Shown piece by piece: positions 52,816-64,000 of a stretch of 64,000 bases of DNA. The notes beneath the pieces are model-generated. The model did no database searches and was not told the origin of the DNA. It saw nothing but the letters and a program-made list of their open reading frames with translations. Origin of the DNA: Trematomus loennbergii (taxonomy: Eukaryota > Chordata > Actinopteri > Perciformes > Nototheniidae); the NCBI GenBank assembly GCA_012861695.1, contig JAAOOA010000162.1, positions 399,501-463,500 on the forward strand. Direction: 5' to 3'. The number at the start of each line of letters is the position of its first letter. Within the stretch, counting starts at the first letter, position 1. The translations under genes and the position numbers were made by a program.

Positions 52816-53248
52816 CCTTGATGTTTGAAATACGTTGTTCGATGTCTTTCTGTGGAATTGCATTGCCTGTCAGTTACGGTGGACTTCCAGTGAACAATTG
52901 AGACTAACAAGTTTTCTTTGATTGACATTTCTTTTCTGGGTTTGTCGTGTATTAACACACAGTTATAATTTTTGTAAGTATGACTGACAATGTTTGTAGT
53001 TATTTCCTGACAGTTTATGCAATTTATATTAGGGTAAAAGGGGCTTGGAGATATATCATATAAGCTCTCAAGATACCCCCTTGCAGATAAGGAATGCAAC
53101 ATAAAATAGAAGTTTAATTGATTCACATTTAATTCAATTTAAAACACATTTTAAATATGTTTAGGACACTTGCTTCATAAAGATTGTTAATGTCTAAATA
53201 TAGTTTTATATTATATTACCTAAAATAAATACGTATCTGTCGTGTAGT

Positions 53249-53288
53249 CCAGCGCCATATAGATAGAATTCTATCTATATGGCGCTGG
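53249..53288. repeat. Perfect 40-bp palindrome upstream of timm44
   Basis: The 20-base left half CCAGCGCCATATAGATAGAA is followed without a spacer by its exact reverse complement, centred on the EcoRI-like GAATTC. TGTAGT occurs just outside on both sides (53243-53248 and 53290-53295). It lies between the hnrnpm poly(A) site and the timm44 start codon, 81 bp from the latter. Confidence 0.95.
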
Positions 53289-53368
53289 TTGTAGTCTAAT
53301 AAAAATACAAGGTAAAAAAGAACCGGAAGGTCACTACCGGAAGAAGGTCACGAGCATTAACATTCAAG

Positions 53369-56300
53369 ATGGCGACCCCCTTGTGTCAGTGTTACCAGGT
53401 GAGTTCTGTGGACGTTTTGTTGTAAATATCAGCCTTTCAACCCCACGAAATGATAAGGAAGAACTTCAATTGCACATGTGAACTGCCAGTTTAACCTTGT
53501 TAAGTGTTGGACTCATTCAGGGTGCTAACGTAGCATTAGCTAAGTTAGCTCTTTGAATTGTCAGGTGTCCATTCGGTGTTTGAATCAAATATTTTCGAAG
53601 TAAAGTCATGCATTGGTATCTCGCTGCATTTTCTGGCTTTCCATCATGACGTTTTGGCTTAACATCACAAGGTTTAAAGCCTTTGTTGATAACTTAAATG
53701 TGCAGGTCTGTAGGATGATTGTGAGTTTCTGCGTAGTTTAATAAGATATGTGTGTGTTTGTGTGTGTGTGTTTGTGTGCAGATATGTGTGAGAAGAGGCT
53801 TGGTTTCTTTCCCTTCCTCCTACCTTCTCCTTCACAACAGAGCCGCTGTCTACAGGACACATGGGCTCCTCACATGCTCTTCACAGGTACAACCCCTGTC
53901 TTATTTACATGTTTAATTATGTCTGGATATTATAAGCTGTACCTTTACTACATGCCTTTTCCCTATGAAGAGATTCCTTCAAATTAGGTCTGGGAGATAT
54001 AATAATATTAACTTGATTTATATAGCACCTTTCATGCTTGACGCAGCCCAAAGTGGTTGAGTGACAGACAATGACAATAACAAATGATATAGCCATAATG
54101 TATCCTGATAAACGTCATTTTATGTCATTTCATGTCTCATTAACCATGTTAGTCCGGCAGTGGCTCAGTCAGTAGGGAAGGGGTGTCAAACTCAAATACA
54201 CAGTGCGCCAAAATTAAAAAATCGGTACTAGTCGAGGGCCGGACTGGTTCAATGTTTATTGCAGAACTTATTGAAATGAACTTATTGCACATATTAAACC
54301 TGGAACTAACAAAGCTTAAATTATTGCCTATAAAAACAACATTAAATAATCAGTTGCATTAATTTCTTATGGCTCTATCTGCAGCTTTTCCGGAGTCAGT
54401 TCTTATGATTACATTTCTCCACAGGCCAACGACAGCTTCAAAAAAACTATTTCCCTCAAAGAAAAACCAAACATGCCCTGTTGTCTCAAGAAAGAGTGCA
54501 GAAGGAAACATCCATTGAAACTCAGGTTGCTGCTCTGATGCTAGTTCAAGCCAGATACTTGGCATCTCATCTCGGGTGCAAGTTCATCAATGTTTGGGGT
54601 CAGGCTCTGAGCTGAGGAGACCCTCAGGATTGAGTGAATGTGTGCGTGCAATATACCGGAGGGCCAGATCTAATAGTAATTAGAAATTATCCTGCGGGCC
54701 GAAATTAAATCCACCAAGGGCCTGATTTGGCCCCCGGGCCTTGAGTTTGACACGTGTGCAGTAGGGGCTTGGACTGTGAGCCGTAGGGTCAAGTCCCCGA
54801 CCAGACCTAAATATGGAGTGTGGACTTCTACTTGGAGAGGTCCCAGTTCACCTCCTGCCCTGCCGTGGTGCCCTTGAGCAAGGCACCAGACAATCTTTGA
54901 TCAGGAACTTGAGATTAATTGAACTGCTCCACGCCGACTGGAGTACATTAATAATGTGTTTTTCTGATTCTTTCCCACAAGGTGCCACCGTCCCCCTCCC
55001 TGCAGGTCAGGTATATGTCAGGGAGAGAGGTGGGGGCAGAGGCGGGGGCAGAAAGGGTTTCATGGGGGAGTTACTGGACAACATAAAGCAAGAGCTAAAC
55101 AAAAACAAAGAAATGAAAGACAACATCAAGAAGTTCAGAGAAGAGGCCCAAAAGCTGGAGGAGTCAGAAGCATTGAAACAAGCTCGAAGGAAATTTGTAA
55201 GTATTCTGCTACACACACCATTATGAAAATGTGTGTTTGGTTTGCCAACGCAATGTCTTTCCTCCAGAAAACAATAGAGTCTGAGACAGTGAAGACCTCC
55301 GATGTTCTCAGGAAGAAGCTGGGAAACATCTCTGAGAGCGTTAAGGAGGTAAACGTGTTTCAATGTGATGCTGCCTTTCTTTTAATTATCATGGACATGC
55401 TATTCAAATGTATCTATCCACCCTAACAATATGTGTGTGTCTGTGTGTGAGACAGGGGTTTGAGGAGGTGAGTCGTACGGACATTGGAAAGAAAATCAAG
55501 GATGGAATAGAGGAAGCAGCCAAATCAGCGAAGACCTCCGCGGAGTCTGTCTCTAAAGGTGGAGAGATGTTGGGGAAGACCGGTGCCTTCAGAGCAATAT
55601 CACAGGTATGTAACGCTTTCACAATATACTTATTATTATATTGCATTATAGCTTTCTGTTCACATTATTTCCAATACAGGAGTCACTGTTGTTACTATGG
55701 TGCAAATACATTTCTTTATATATTCATACAAACAGAATCTTGAGTTTTTTAAAGGTCCATGTCATGGCCATTTCTACTGATCATAATTCCATTGTTGAGG
55801 TATACTAGAATACATTTAAATTGTGCAATGTTCCAAACTCACATTGGTTTCTCATACAGCATCTCTGTATAGTATGTGTATTCACTCTCTGTCCTAAACG
55901 GCTTGTTGGAGCTCCTGCCCCCCCCCCTCCCTATGAGCCCAGTGGCCGTCTGCGAGACAGCAAGACACAGCGAAACCCAGCCCGAACACACACACACACC
56001 CGCAGCCTGGCTGGGAGTTTGTGTGTGTGCTCACACACAGACTCACAGCCTCGCCGCGTCCCTCCGTCTCAGGGAGAGAAATCGGCGGAGCTGCAGCTGA
56101 GAAAAGAGTGTGTGTGTGTGTGAGGAAGTCTGCGGATTGGTCAATTTGGACCAATCCGCGGACGTAATTTAACGTAACAAAACACAGCATGACATCCCTA
56201 CAGTTTTATTTCTGGAAAACCAGATAGGAAAACAGTTTGCTTATCTCTGCATTCTGTGATGTTTCCAGCAGTTCAGATAAAGTTTTCCAGCTTGGTTTCA

Positions 56301-59300
56301 TTTCCTGTATTTTTACGTTACGTCACTATACCCAAATACGTCACTGTACCCAGGAAGAAAAAGAGAAATGTCCAACGAGGCGTTCTGGGGCAGCATAGAC
56401 AGGTCTTTTCTGTGTTAGAGTTTTACTCCCTACAGGGTGTACTTTGAGGGTTTGTGACTCTGCAGACCGTTTACATGCAGAAAAACCTTCATAACACACA
56501 AGGGGACGGGTAATAGCATGACATGGGACCTTAAGTAAGGTAGGACTGTGAAGGGTCTAGTTTGGAGGTGAGTCTTGACTGCCAAAACAAACTGATCCAA
56601 TGTCATGTTGGACATTGAAAATGATAGGCCAATCACCAGATAGCCCAACTTTAAACGCATGGATGGATATTACAATGGACATTTACAAAATGGAGTGGAT
56701 AACATCATCTGTCAATCACAAACTGGAACTATTTGTGTCACGATGGAGAAAGTGGATTGATTTCGTAAAACCTCATAGGCCAGATTTTATTTTTACAAAT
56801 GTATGATTTTACTGTGAAGTCCTGATCACTCCCTAATGTTCGTATTGTTCGTACTTTTACTGTTTTTATTTGATCTTTGTGTAAAAAAAGAAAAAGGCAT
56901 TTCGGACAGACAAACTTAAAATGTACAATTACTTTGTCTTCAAAAAACGCTGTGTAATGGTTTGCTGCCAAATGTCAGAACTAAATGTATGAAAAGAAAA
57001 TGATAGGCCAGGTTACTAAACGTATTTGCTTTCTGGTCTTCTGTGTTCTCTCTTCAGGGCATGGAGAGCGTGAAGAGGGAGATCGATGACCTCGGTCACA
57101 CCGGCTCTTATCGGCCTCCTGCCAGACTGAGGAAGCGGAGCGAGTTTTCCTCCAAAGGGGCAGGAGAGGAGGGCAAAGTGTTCGAAGCCAACGAGTACGT
57201 GAGTGCCCTCTGCCCCTCCCCCCCATACTGTGGGAGGGGAACACCTCTCAGAGACAGCTGATAACACTTAGATGGCCTCATAAAGTCTAATCATAATTAA
57301 AATACAGGAAATAAAACCAAGCTGGAAAACGTTATCTGAACTGCTGGAAACATCACAGTATGCAGAGATAAGCAAACTGTTGTCCTATCTGGTTTTCAGA
57401 AATAAAACTGTAGGGATGTCATGCTGTGTTTTGGAATAGGGGTTACAACTCTCAGAGCTGAATATTAATGGTATTCCCAATTTTCTTTCACAACAGGACT
57501 AGAAAAATATCTTTATATTAGGGCTGTGCAATTAATCGTATTTTAATCTCGATTACGATTTTGGCTTGCAACGATTACGAAAACAACGTAATCGAAATAA
57601 AACGATTATTATTTTTATTTAAAAAAATAAAATGTAATAATCTTTTTTTTTTTTTTTTTTCAGTTGAATTATACTTAAAGTTCAGGGTAATCAACTGTTA
57701 AAAACATACTGTTCACTTTTTTCTTTCAATAAATGGATGTTTTCAAAGTAAATGGATATTCGTTTTTAATAATCGTGATATAAATTATTGACCAAATAAT
57801 CGTGATTATGATTTTTGCCATAATCGCACAGTCAAGTTGACCGGTCACACACTGGTGACAACACATATGGCACCAAGGCCTTTCCTTAAAGGAGATGACA
57901 CATGTCAGAGTAAAAGGTTAGATATCTAGAAATTATTCCTTAACAGTTACTTTATATATTTAAAAGAATATCTTGTGAAGATTTCGATTTTTTAAAATTC
58001 TGTAAAATACAATTATTAGGCTTTGATATCCATCCCAACTCAAAACATTATTCAAAATGTATTCAGACACATATTTTGCCTTGAATTGTTACATTTCCTG
58101 CTATTTGGATATTGCTCCAGTCCATTACAATGAATTGTGCATCCCTGCTTTATTATGAGTTAAATATCCTCGCTGTAAATACTGCTATGTTTTGCTTTCT
58201 GTGTTCATATGTTTTTAATGTGATGGTCCACAGTGATTCAACGGTAACCCTTGTTTCCCTTGAATGTGCTGTTCAAATCTTTACTTTGTGTGTTCACCCT
58301 TCAGAGAGGCGATGGGTGTGGTGCTGCACAAAGACTCTAAATGGTTCCAGCAGTGGAAGGACTTCAAAGACAACAATATGGTCGTCAACAGTAAGGACAC
58401 ACGTCTTTCTTTCTCTCTCTGCATCCTTGTCTTTTTGACTTCCTAGCAGTTCTTTGTGCATGTCCATTAAGTGATGTTAAGTGTTGAGGCATTACATGGG
58501 TAAAGAGGACAGATTTGCAGCTATTTAGGTTCCTTTAGTCGTTTTTACTGTTCCCTTAAATAACGTGAAATACTGTAAATCAGTATAGTATAAATCTATT
58601 GGCTCCAAAGGTAATATTGGACTTTATTCACAGATGTCATACAAAGCATAAAACACCTGCGTCACAAAGTATATGTTCTTGTTTTAAAGGTCACCCATTA
58701 TGCAAAATCCACTTCTCCATGTCTCTTCTACATCAACACGTGTCCCCTCTTCTTCATGTCTCTTCTACATCAACACGTGTCCCCTCTTCTTCATGTCTCT
58801 TCTACATCAACATGTGTCCCCTCTTCTTCATGTCTCTTCTACATCAACATGTGTCCCCTCTTCTTCATGTCTCTTCTACATCAACATGTGTCCCCTCTTC
58901 TTCATGTCTCTTCTACATCAACATGTGTCCCCTCTTCTTCATGTCTCTTCTTCATCAACATGTGTCCCCTCTTCTTCATGTCTCTTCTACATCAACATGT
59001 GTCCCCCTCTTCTTCATGTCTCTTCTACATCAACATGTGTCCCCTCTTCTTCATGTCTCTTCTACATCAACATGTGTCCCCTCTTCTTCATGTCTCTTCT
59101 ACATCAACATGTGTCCCCTCTTCTTCATGTCTCTTCTACATCAACATGTGTCCCCTCTTCTTCATGTCTCTTCTACATCAACATGTGTCCCCTCTTCTTC
59201 ATGTCTCTTCTTCATCAACATGTGTCCCCTCTTCTTCATGTCTCTTCTACATCAACATGTGTCCCCTCTTCTTCATGTCTCTTCTACATCAACATGTGTC

Positions 59301-62300
59301 CTCTCTTCTTCATGTCTCTTCTTCATCAACATGTGTCCCCTCTTCATGTCTCTTCTACATCAACATGTGTCCCCTCTTCTTCATGTCTCTTCTACATCAA
59401 CATGTGTCCCCTCTTCTTCATGTCTCTTCTACATCAACATGTGTCCCCTCTTCTTCATGTCTCTTCTACATCAACATGTGTCCCTCTTCTTCATGTCTCT
59501 TCTACATCAACATGTGTCCCCTCTTCTTCATGTCTCTTCTACATCAACATGTGTCCCCTCTTCTTCATGTCTCTTCTACATCAACATGTGTCCCCTCTTC
59601 TTCATGTCTCTTCTACATCAACATGTGTCCCCTCTTCTTCCTGACTCTTCTACATCAACATGTGTCCCCTCTTCTTCATGTCTCTTCTACATCAACATGT
59701 ATCCCCTCTTCTTCATGTCTCTTCTACATCAACATGTGTCCCCTCTTCTTCCTGTCTCTTCTACATCAACATGTGTCCCCTCTTCTTCATGTCTCTTCTA
59801 CATCAACATGTGTCCCCTCTTCTTCATGTCTCTTCTACATCAACATGTGTCCCCTCTTCTTCATGTCTCTTCTACATCAACATGTGTCCCCTCTTCTTCA
59901 TGTCTCTTCTACATCAACATGTGTCCCCTCTTCTTCATGCTCTTCTTCATCAACATGGTGTCCCCTCTTCTTCATGTCTCTTCTACATCAACATGTGTCC
60001 CCTCTTCTTCATGTCTCTTCTACATCAACATGTGTCCCCTCTTCTTCATGTCTCTTCTACATCAACATGTGTCCTCTTCTTCATGTCTCTTCTACATCAA
60101 CATGTGTCCCCTCTTCTTCATGTCTCTTCTACATCAACATGTGTCCCCTCTTCTTCATGTCTCTTCTACATCAACATGTGTCCCCTCTTCTTCATGTCTC
60201 TTCTTCATCAACATGTGTCCCTCTTCTTCATGTCTCTTCTACATCAACATGTGCCCCTCTTCTTCATGTCCTTCTACATCAACATGTGTCCTCTCTTCTT
60301 CATGTCTCTTCTTCATCAAACATGTGTCCCCTCTTCATGTCTCTTCTACATCAACATGTGTCCCCTCTTCTTCATGTCTCTTCTACATCAACATGTGTCC
60401 CCTCTTCTTCATGTCTCTTCTACATCAACATGTGTCCCCTCTTCTTCATGTCTCTTCTACATCAACATGTGTCCCTCTTCTTCATGTCTCTTCTACATCA
60501 ACATGTGTCCCCTCTTCTTCATGTCTCTTCTACATCAACATGGTCCCCTCTTCTCATGTCTCTTCTACATCAACATGTGTCCCCTCTTCTTCATGTCTCT
60601 TCTACATCAACATGTGTCCCCTCTTCTCCATGTCTCTTCTACATCACCATGTGTCCTCTCTTCTGTCTCTTCTACATCATCATGTGTCCCCTCTTCTTCC
60701 TGACTCTTCTACATCAACATGTGTCCCCTCTTCTTCATGTCTCTTCTACATCACCATGTGTCCCCTCTTCTTCATGTCTCTTCTACATCAACATGTGTCC
60801 CCTCTTCTTCATGTCTCTTCTACATCAACATGTGTCCCCTCTTCTTCATGTCTCTTCTACATCAACATGTGTCCCCTCTTCTTCATGTCTCTTCTACATC
60901 AACACGTGTCCCCTCTTCTCCATGTCTCTTCTACATCAACACGTGTCCCCTCTTCTTCATGTCTCTTCTACATCAACATGTGTCCCCTCTTCTCCATGTC
61001 TCTTCTACATCAACACGTGTCCCCTCTTCTTCATGTCTCTTCTACATCAACACGTGTCCCCTCTTCTTCATGTCTCTTCTACATCAACATGTGTCCCCTC
61101 TTCTTCATGTCTCTTCTACATCAACATGTGTCCCCTCTTCTTCATGTCTCTTCTACATCAACATGTGTCCCCCTTCTTCATGTCTCTTCTACATCAACAT
61201 GTGTCCCTCTTCTTCATGTCTCTTCTACATCAGCATGTGTCCCCTCTTCTTCATGTCTCTTCTACATCAACATATGTCCCCTCTTCTTCATGTCTCTTCT
61301 ACATCAACATGTGTCCCCTCTGTGTAAAGAGACTCTGAAAGTTTCAGGAAAAAAGATTCTCTCTCTTTTTGTCCTGATCCATTTATATAAAAACCTGTCT
61401 GAAAATGAGCTGATCAGATTTTGGCCACTTTATGATGTCATAACGATGTTTTGGCTTGTGTAACCATTAGCCAATCAGCAACCAAGGTAACCCCCCCCCA
61501 CCTTATCACCTGAATCTCCTCCTAGAGCACCATTGTGTTCTTTGTAACCAAATATCTCTCAGAGGGGCGTGGGGAGGGGCTCCTTATTTTCATCTAAAGT
61601 AACAGACAGAGAATCAGCACTTTGGAAACAGGGCTGAAACAGAGGGGATTATGGGATGCTGCAATGATCTGTTTGGTGTTTGGAGCCAATCAGAGACAGG
61701 CTCTGGATATATCTGAGACCTATAATATATTGATGAAAAACAGTATACTCGGGACCTTTAAAGGCTTTTTTTTATGCAGTAGGAGACTGCAGTACTTGAG
61801 AAGCAACATGAAGAGAGGCTTACAGCTCAGACACTCCTCAGTACACAGGATAGTTGTAGGGGTTAAGGTCTCCAGTGGAAGAGTTTTGCATCCTTTCCCA
61901 ATGCTGCAAAATGCACGTTGTGTCTTTGTTTGTGTTTATTTTGATCTGCGAGGACGTGTTTTGGACTCGTACACATCTCCATTAATCACCCAGCAGAGAT
62001 ACAGAGCAGGATTTCGCTGAGCTTCAGGTTTTAGTCTTTTCATTTCTCATTTTGTCCCTCCAGCGGACCCTGTGGGACTTCGTATTTTGACAGGAAGAAT
62101 GATGTTGAATCTGTGTATGAACTAACTATGAAATATGAAGGATTTGCTGATCTGAGATAATGGTTTTCTCCGGTTTCCATTCATTTCATTCAACTCCACT
62201 GTTCAACTTCTGCTAGCCAACAATGCAATAATTCTGCTGTGAAGTGAATCAGAGTTGTGTGTTAACGTGCTCTCATTGTGTGTGTTCACCGCAGGGTTCT

Positions 62301-62387
62301 TTGAGATGAAGATGAAGTACGATGAGAGTGAGAACGCGCTCATCAGAGCCTCTAGAGCTGTCACCGAGAAGATGACTGATGTTCTAG
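53369..62387 (+). CDS. timm44: Mitochondrial import inner membrane translocase subunit TIM44, 5' eight exons (partial)
   Basis: TIM44 tethers mtHsp70 to the TIM23 channel on the matrix side. Exons: 53369-53398, 53782-53886, 55006-55196, 55268-55348, 55456-55605, 57058-57194, 58305-58390, 62295-62387; the rest lies beyond the window. The start MATPLCQCYQ followed by ICVRRGLVS is basic and acid-free, as a presequence should be. The conserved part then reads RKGFMGELLDNIKQELNKNK, KTIESETVKTSDVLRKKLG, EEAMGVVLHKDSKWFQQWKD and RFFEMKMKYDESENALIRA, close to human TIMM44. About 290 of some 450 residues are present; the C-terminal membrane-binding domain is mostly missing. One base appears lost in exons 1-3, since exon 3 expects an incoming phase of 1 while exons 1-2 as read give 0. 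AAGATGGCGACC over the start codon fits a YY1 site. Confidence 0.94.
54178..54758. mobile_element. hAT-type MITE, copy 2 of 2, perfect 8-bp TSD
   Basis: It is the same family as 20850-21383 (AAGGGGTGTCAAACTCAAAT to TTGAGTTTGACACGTGTG). CAGTAGGG flanks it exactly on both sides (54170-54177 and 54759-54766). It has inserted into a tRNA-like SINE: GGCTCAGTCAGTAGGG at the left resumes after the element with CTTGGACTGTGAGCCGTAGG and a B-box-like GGTCAAGTCCC. Confidence 0.9.
55749..56534. mobile_element. TTAA-flanked MITE in timm44 intron 5
   Basis: The left end TTAAAGGTCCATGTCATGG pairs with the right end CATGACATGGGACCTTAA; both are bordered by TTAA. A GC-rich inner part (55910-56165) carries short CA and TG runs. 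The left arm of an inverted repeat lies inside it. Confidence 0.72.
56178..56315 (+). repeat. Left arm of inverted repeat bracketing timm44 exon 6
   Basis: AACACAGCATGACATCCCTA and the following ~115 bases reappear in reverse complement at 57299-57433 with only a handful of differences. The arms are about 1 kb apart. Confidence 0.9.
57299..57433 (-). repeat. Right arm of inverted repeat bracketing timm44 exon 6
   Basis: The reverse complement of 56178-56315; for example GTAGGGATGTCATGCTGTGT is the inverse of the left arm start. Exon 6 (57058-57194) lies between the arms. Confidence 0.9.
57519..57831. mobile_element. hAT-type MITE, right terminus eroded
   Basis: It starts TAGGGCTGTGCAATTAATCG and ends at CATAATCGCACAG, short of the expected CCCTA. 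The interior is rich in ATTACGATT-type inverted phrases, related in style to the 22178-22779 element. No target-site duplication is recoverable. Confidence 0.65.
58684..61761 (+). mobile_element. TTAA-flanked MITE inflated by an internal minisatellite
   Basis: It runs from TTAAAGGTCACCCATTATGC to GTATACTCGGGACCTTTAA, bordered by TTAA. The right part (61325-61750) matches the 33908-34416 element in opposite orientation, for example TTTATATAAAAACCTGTCTG and TTATGATGTCATAACGATG. The left part is the 37-bp array. It lies in timm44 intron 7. Confidence 0.85.
58713..61324 (+). repeat. 37-bp minisatellite, about 70 copies
   Basis: The unit contains CATGTCTCTTCTACATCAAC then ATGTGTCCCCTCTTCTT. The first two copies are exactly 37 bp apart (58731 to 58768), and most copies are near identical, with occasional one-base losses. 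The unit has no stop in any forward frame and 37 leaves remainder 1 on division by 3, so every frame stays open. The resulting 954-codon frame (58599-61463) cycles through three peptides and is not a gene. Confidence 0.97.
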
Positions 62388-62623
62388 GTGAGATACCTCG
62401 GTTTGTTAGTCTGCATTAATCACTGGGAATCAAGCCTTACCGAATCTTCTAGGGAGTTGTTCATTTCTAAGGCAATTCCTATACAGATGTAGAGAGTAAC
62501 AATTTGTCCGATTCTGAGGTTTTCCAGTTTTTCTTTGTTGTTTTTTATCCCTTTTTGTGCCGAGGAAGCAAATAAATCGTCATCATAGCAAAAGATTGAA
62601 CTGTTTTCAGCCCTTCATTACCC

Positions 62624-62830
62624 CAGTGTTAATTTTGGCAGCTGTTTTTGATTTAGTCTTAGTCTTAGTCTTTAGACGAAAATGGTAATTAGTTTTAGTC
62701 ACATTTTAGTCATTTCTATCCTTCATAGTTTTAGTCTAGTTTTAGTCGACGAAAACTCAAAACGTTTTAGTCTACTTTTAGTCGATGAAAAATTACATTT
62801 TAGTCAACTTTTAGTCAAAATGTTTTCTCT
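62624..62830. repeat. TTTTAGTC-rich dispersed repeat in timm44 intron 8
   Basis: CAGTGTTAATTTTGGCAGC is followed by recurrent TTTAGTC and GTCGACGAAAAC phrases, as in a known kind of fish DNA-transposon end. The partner terminus was not found in the window. Confidence 0.5.
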
Positions 62831-62950
62831 CTTTAAACCAATTCAGTTAGGCAAATACAGGTTTCTGAATTGTAATCAAGGTGACAGCATCAAGTGTTGA
62901 AATTCGTAAAGCAACATTTCACTCTCTTAACACTTTACTTGTGTAATATC

Positions 62951-64000
62951 TAGGGATGGGTATCATTAAGGTTTTCTACGGTACTGCTAGTCTTATCAAT
63001 ACTGCTTATCGATCCGGTACTTTAACGGTATTCTTGTATTTACTTTTTGTTATTTTTTAAAGGAAAAAACTAACAAATTGTTAACCGAATTAATTGCTTT
63101 ATTTAAAATGTGAAATAAATTAAATATATATAATTATGTTAAAATATTGTACTGTACTTGAGTAAAATGTTGAGGTACTTGTACTTTACTGGAGTATTTA
63201 AATGTTTTGCTACTGTGTACTTCTACTCCACTACAGTTCATAGTTAAATGGTGTACTTCTACTCCACTACATGTATTTAATACCTTTAGTTACTTTACAG
63301 ATGTGGATGAATGATGTGAAATATAATCAAGTGTTAACTCAGACTTTAGTAAATTCACAAGCTACCCTGCAGTATACAGATATATAATATATCATTCAAA
63401 CTAGCTGCACCTTTACCAGCTTTGAGAACACTTTAATGATCAATCATTATAAAACATATCATATATATTATTCTGAAATGGAACAATCTGCACAATCACT
63501 ACTTGTACTGTCGCTACTTTAAATATATTTTGATGATCATACTTTGACTTGAGGAACTCTTCCTACACTATGGTATTTTTTTACTTAGCGACAAGATCTG
63601 AGTACTTCTCCCACCTCTGCACACCTGATGTGATAACGTTACTCGTAATTGGGGCAACAGAGCTACGAGTTAAGGAAGTCGAAAATTGTGCATTTCTCCG
63701 ACTGAATATGACGCCTTTTGGCCGGCTGTTTGGACAGACTACTCTACTCGTGTCAACGCGCTAACGCGAAAACATGGCAAACGAGCTTTGTCCACATCGA
63801 GCCTTGTAGTGTCTCTATACTTCTGAACGCTCCGTCCCCGGCAGATCTCTGTGTGCCGCTGCAGCGTGTCTGTTAGGCCCCGCCCCCGCACACAGAGAGA
63901 GACAGGGAGATCGCTCTTCTGGAGTGAAGAGAGCGGAAATAATGATATTGCAAGTTAGAAATGTAAGATGCATTTTGACAGACAAGACGGGCAATTGGGG
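62951..64000. mobile_element. Possible left part of a hAT-like element, cut by window end
   Basis: TAGGGATGGGTATCATTAAG and the nearby ATCGATCCGGTACT resemble hAT subterminal sequence. An inserted GTACTT/TACTCCACTAC repeat (63140-63310) follows, then GC-richer sequence to the window end. The right terminus is not visible, so the call is tentative. Confidence 0.35.

Noticed and set aside
56600..56806. 68-codon frame in timm44 intron 5
   Set aside because: Low-complexity spacer beside a MITE. It does not match TIM44 and is not needed for the exon chain.
58713..61324. Resemblance to a CRISPR array (regular 37-bp units)
   Set aside because: Units are directly adjacent with no spacers, the genome is a fish, and there are no cas genes.
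58599..61463. A 954-codon open frame with three companion frames
   Set aside because: It is only the 37-bp minisatellite read through. The peptide cycles with the repeat, the other forward frames are equally open, and there is no promoter, splice or domain support.

Overview
The window is genomic DNA from a ray-finned fish, most likely a percomorph teleost. It holds widely spaced intron-rich genes with GT/AG introns and long CA/TG microsatellites. It also holds many non-autonomous DNA transposons of the hAT, TTAA-target and PIF/Harbinger-like kinds, a tRNA-derived SINE and LINE 3' ends. No prokaryotic features, CRISPR array, rRNA or bona fide tRNA gene was seen.

Five conserved protein genes can be assembled exon by exon from the sequence. 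From left to right they are: safb (scaffold attachment factor B, minus strand, 21 coding exons, 25322 to 9431); a MALT1-family paracaspase (minus, 16 exons, 38851 to 26380); mrpl54 (mitochondrial ribosomal protein L54, minus, 3 exons, 42116 to 40761); hnrnpm (heterogeneous nuclear ribonucleoprotein M, plus, 16 exons including an 8-nt microexon, 44288 to about 52604); and timm44 (mitochondrial import motor tether, plus, 8 exons seen, 53369 to 62387, running off the window). From general knowledge, SAFB, MRPL54, HNRNPM and TIMM44 all lie on human 19p13, while human MALT1 is on 18q21. The paracaspase here may therefore be a fish paralogue rather than strict MALT1.

The first 9 kb has no gene I can support; it contains repeats and the safb 3' UTR. 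Mobile elements fill much of the introns. Several can be defined to the base by terminal inverted repeats plus target-site duplications. The most striking is a TTAA-flanked element in timm44 intron 7. In it, a 37-bp segment that is single copy in a sister element at 34 kb has expanded to about 70 tandem copies, which also produces a spurious 954-codon reading frame.

Other notable signals are: a microexon encoding the core of RNP1 in hnRNP M RRM1; a perfect 40-bp palindrome about 80 bp upstream of the timm44 start; a roughly 135-bp inverted repeat pair bracketing timm44 exon 6; (TG)n tracts abutting or close to 3' splice sites in three genes; and an octamer plus RFX X-box upstream of the paracaspase. 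Coding exons of safb, malt1, timm44 and especially hnrnpm carry single-base losses, often in homopolymers, while splice sites and phases stay intact. This looks like consensus error in a long-read assembly rather than gene decay. The genes are functionally unrelated (nuclear RNA/chromatin factors, NF-kB signalling, mitochondrial translation and import) and do not form a pathway.
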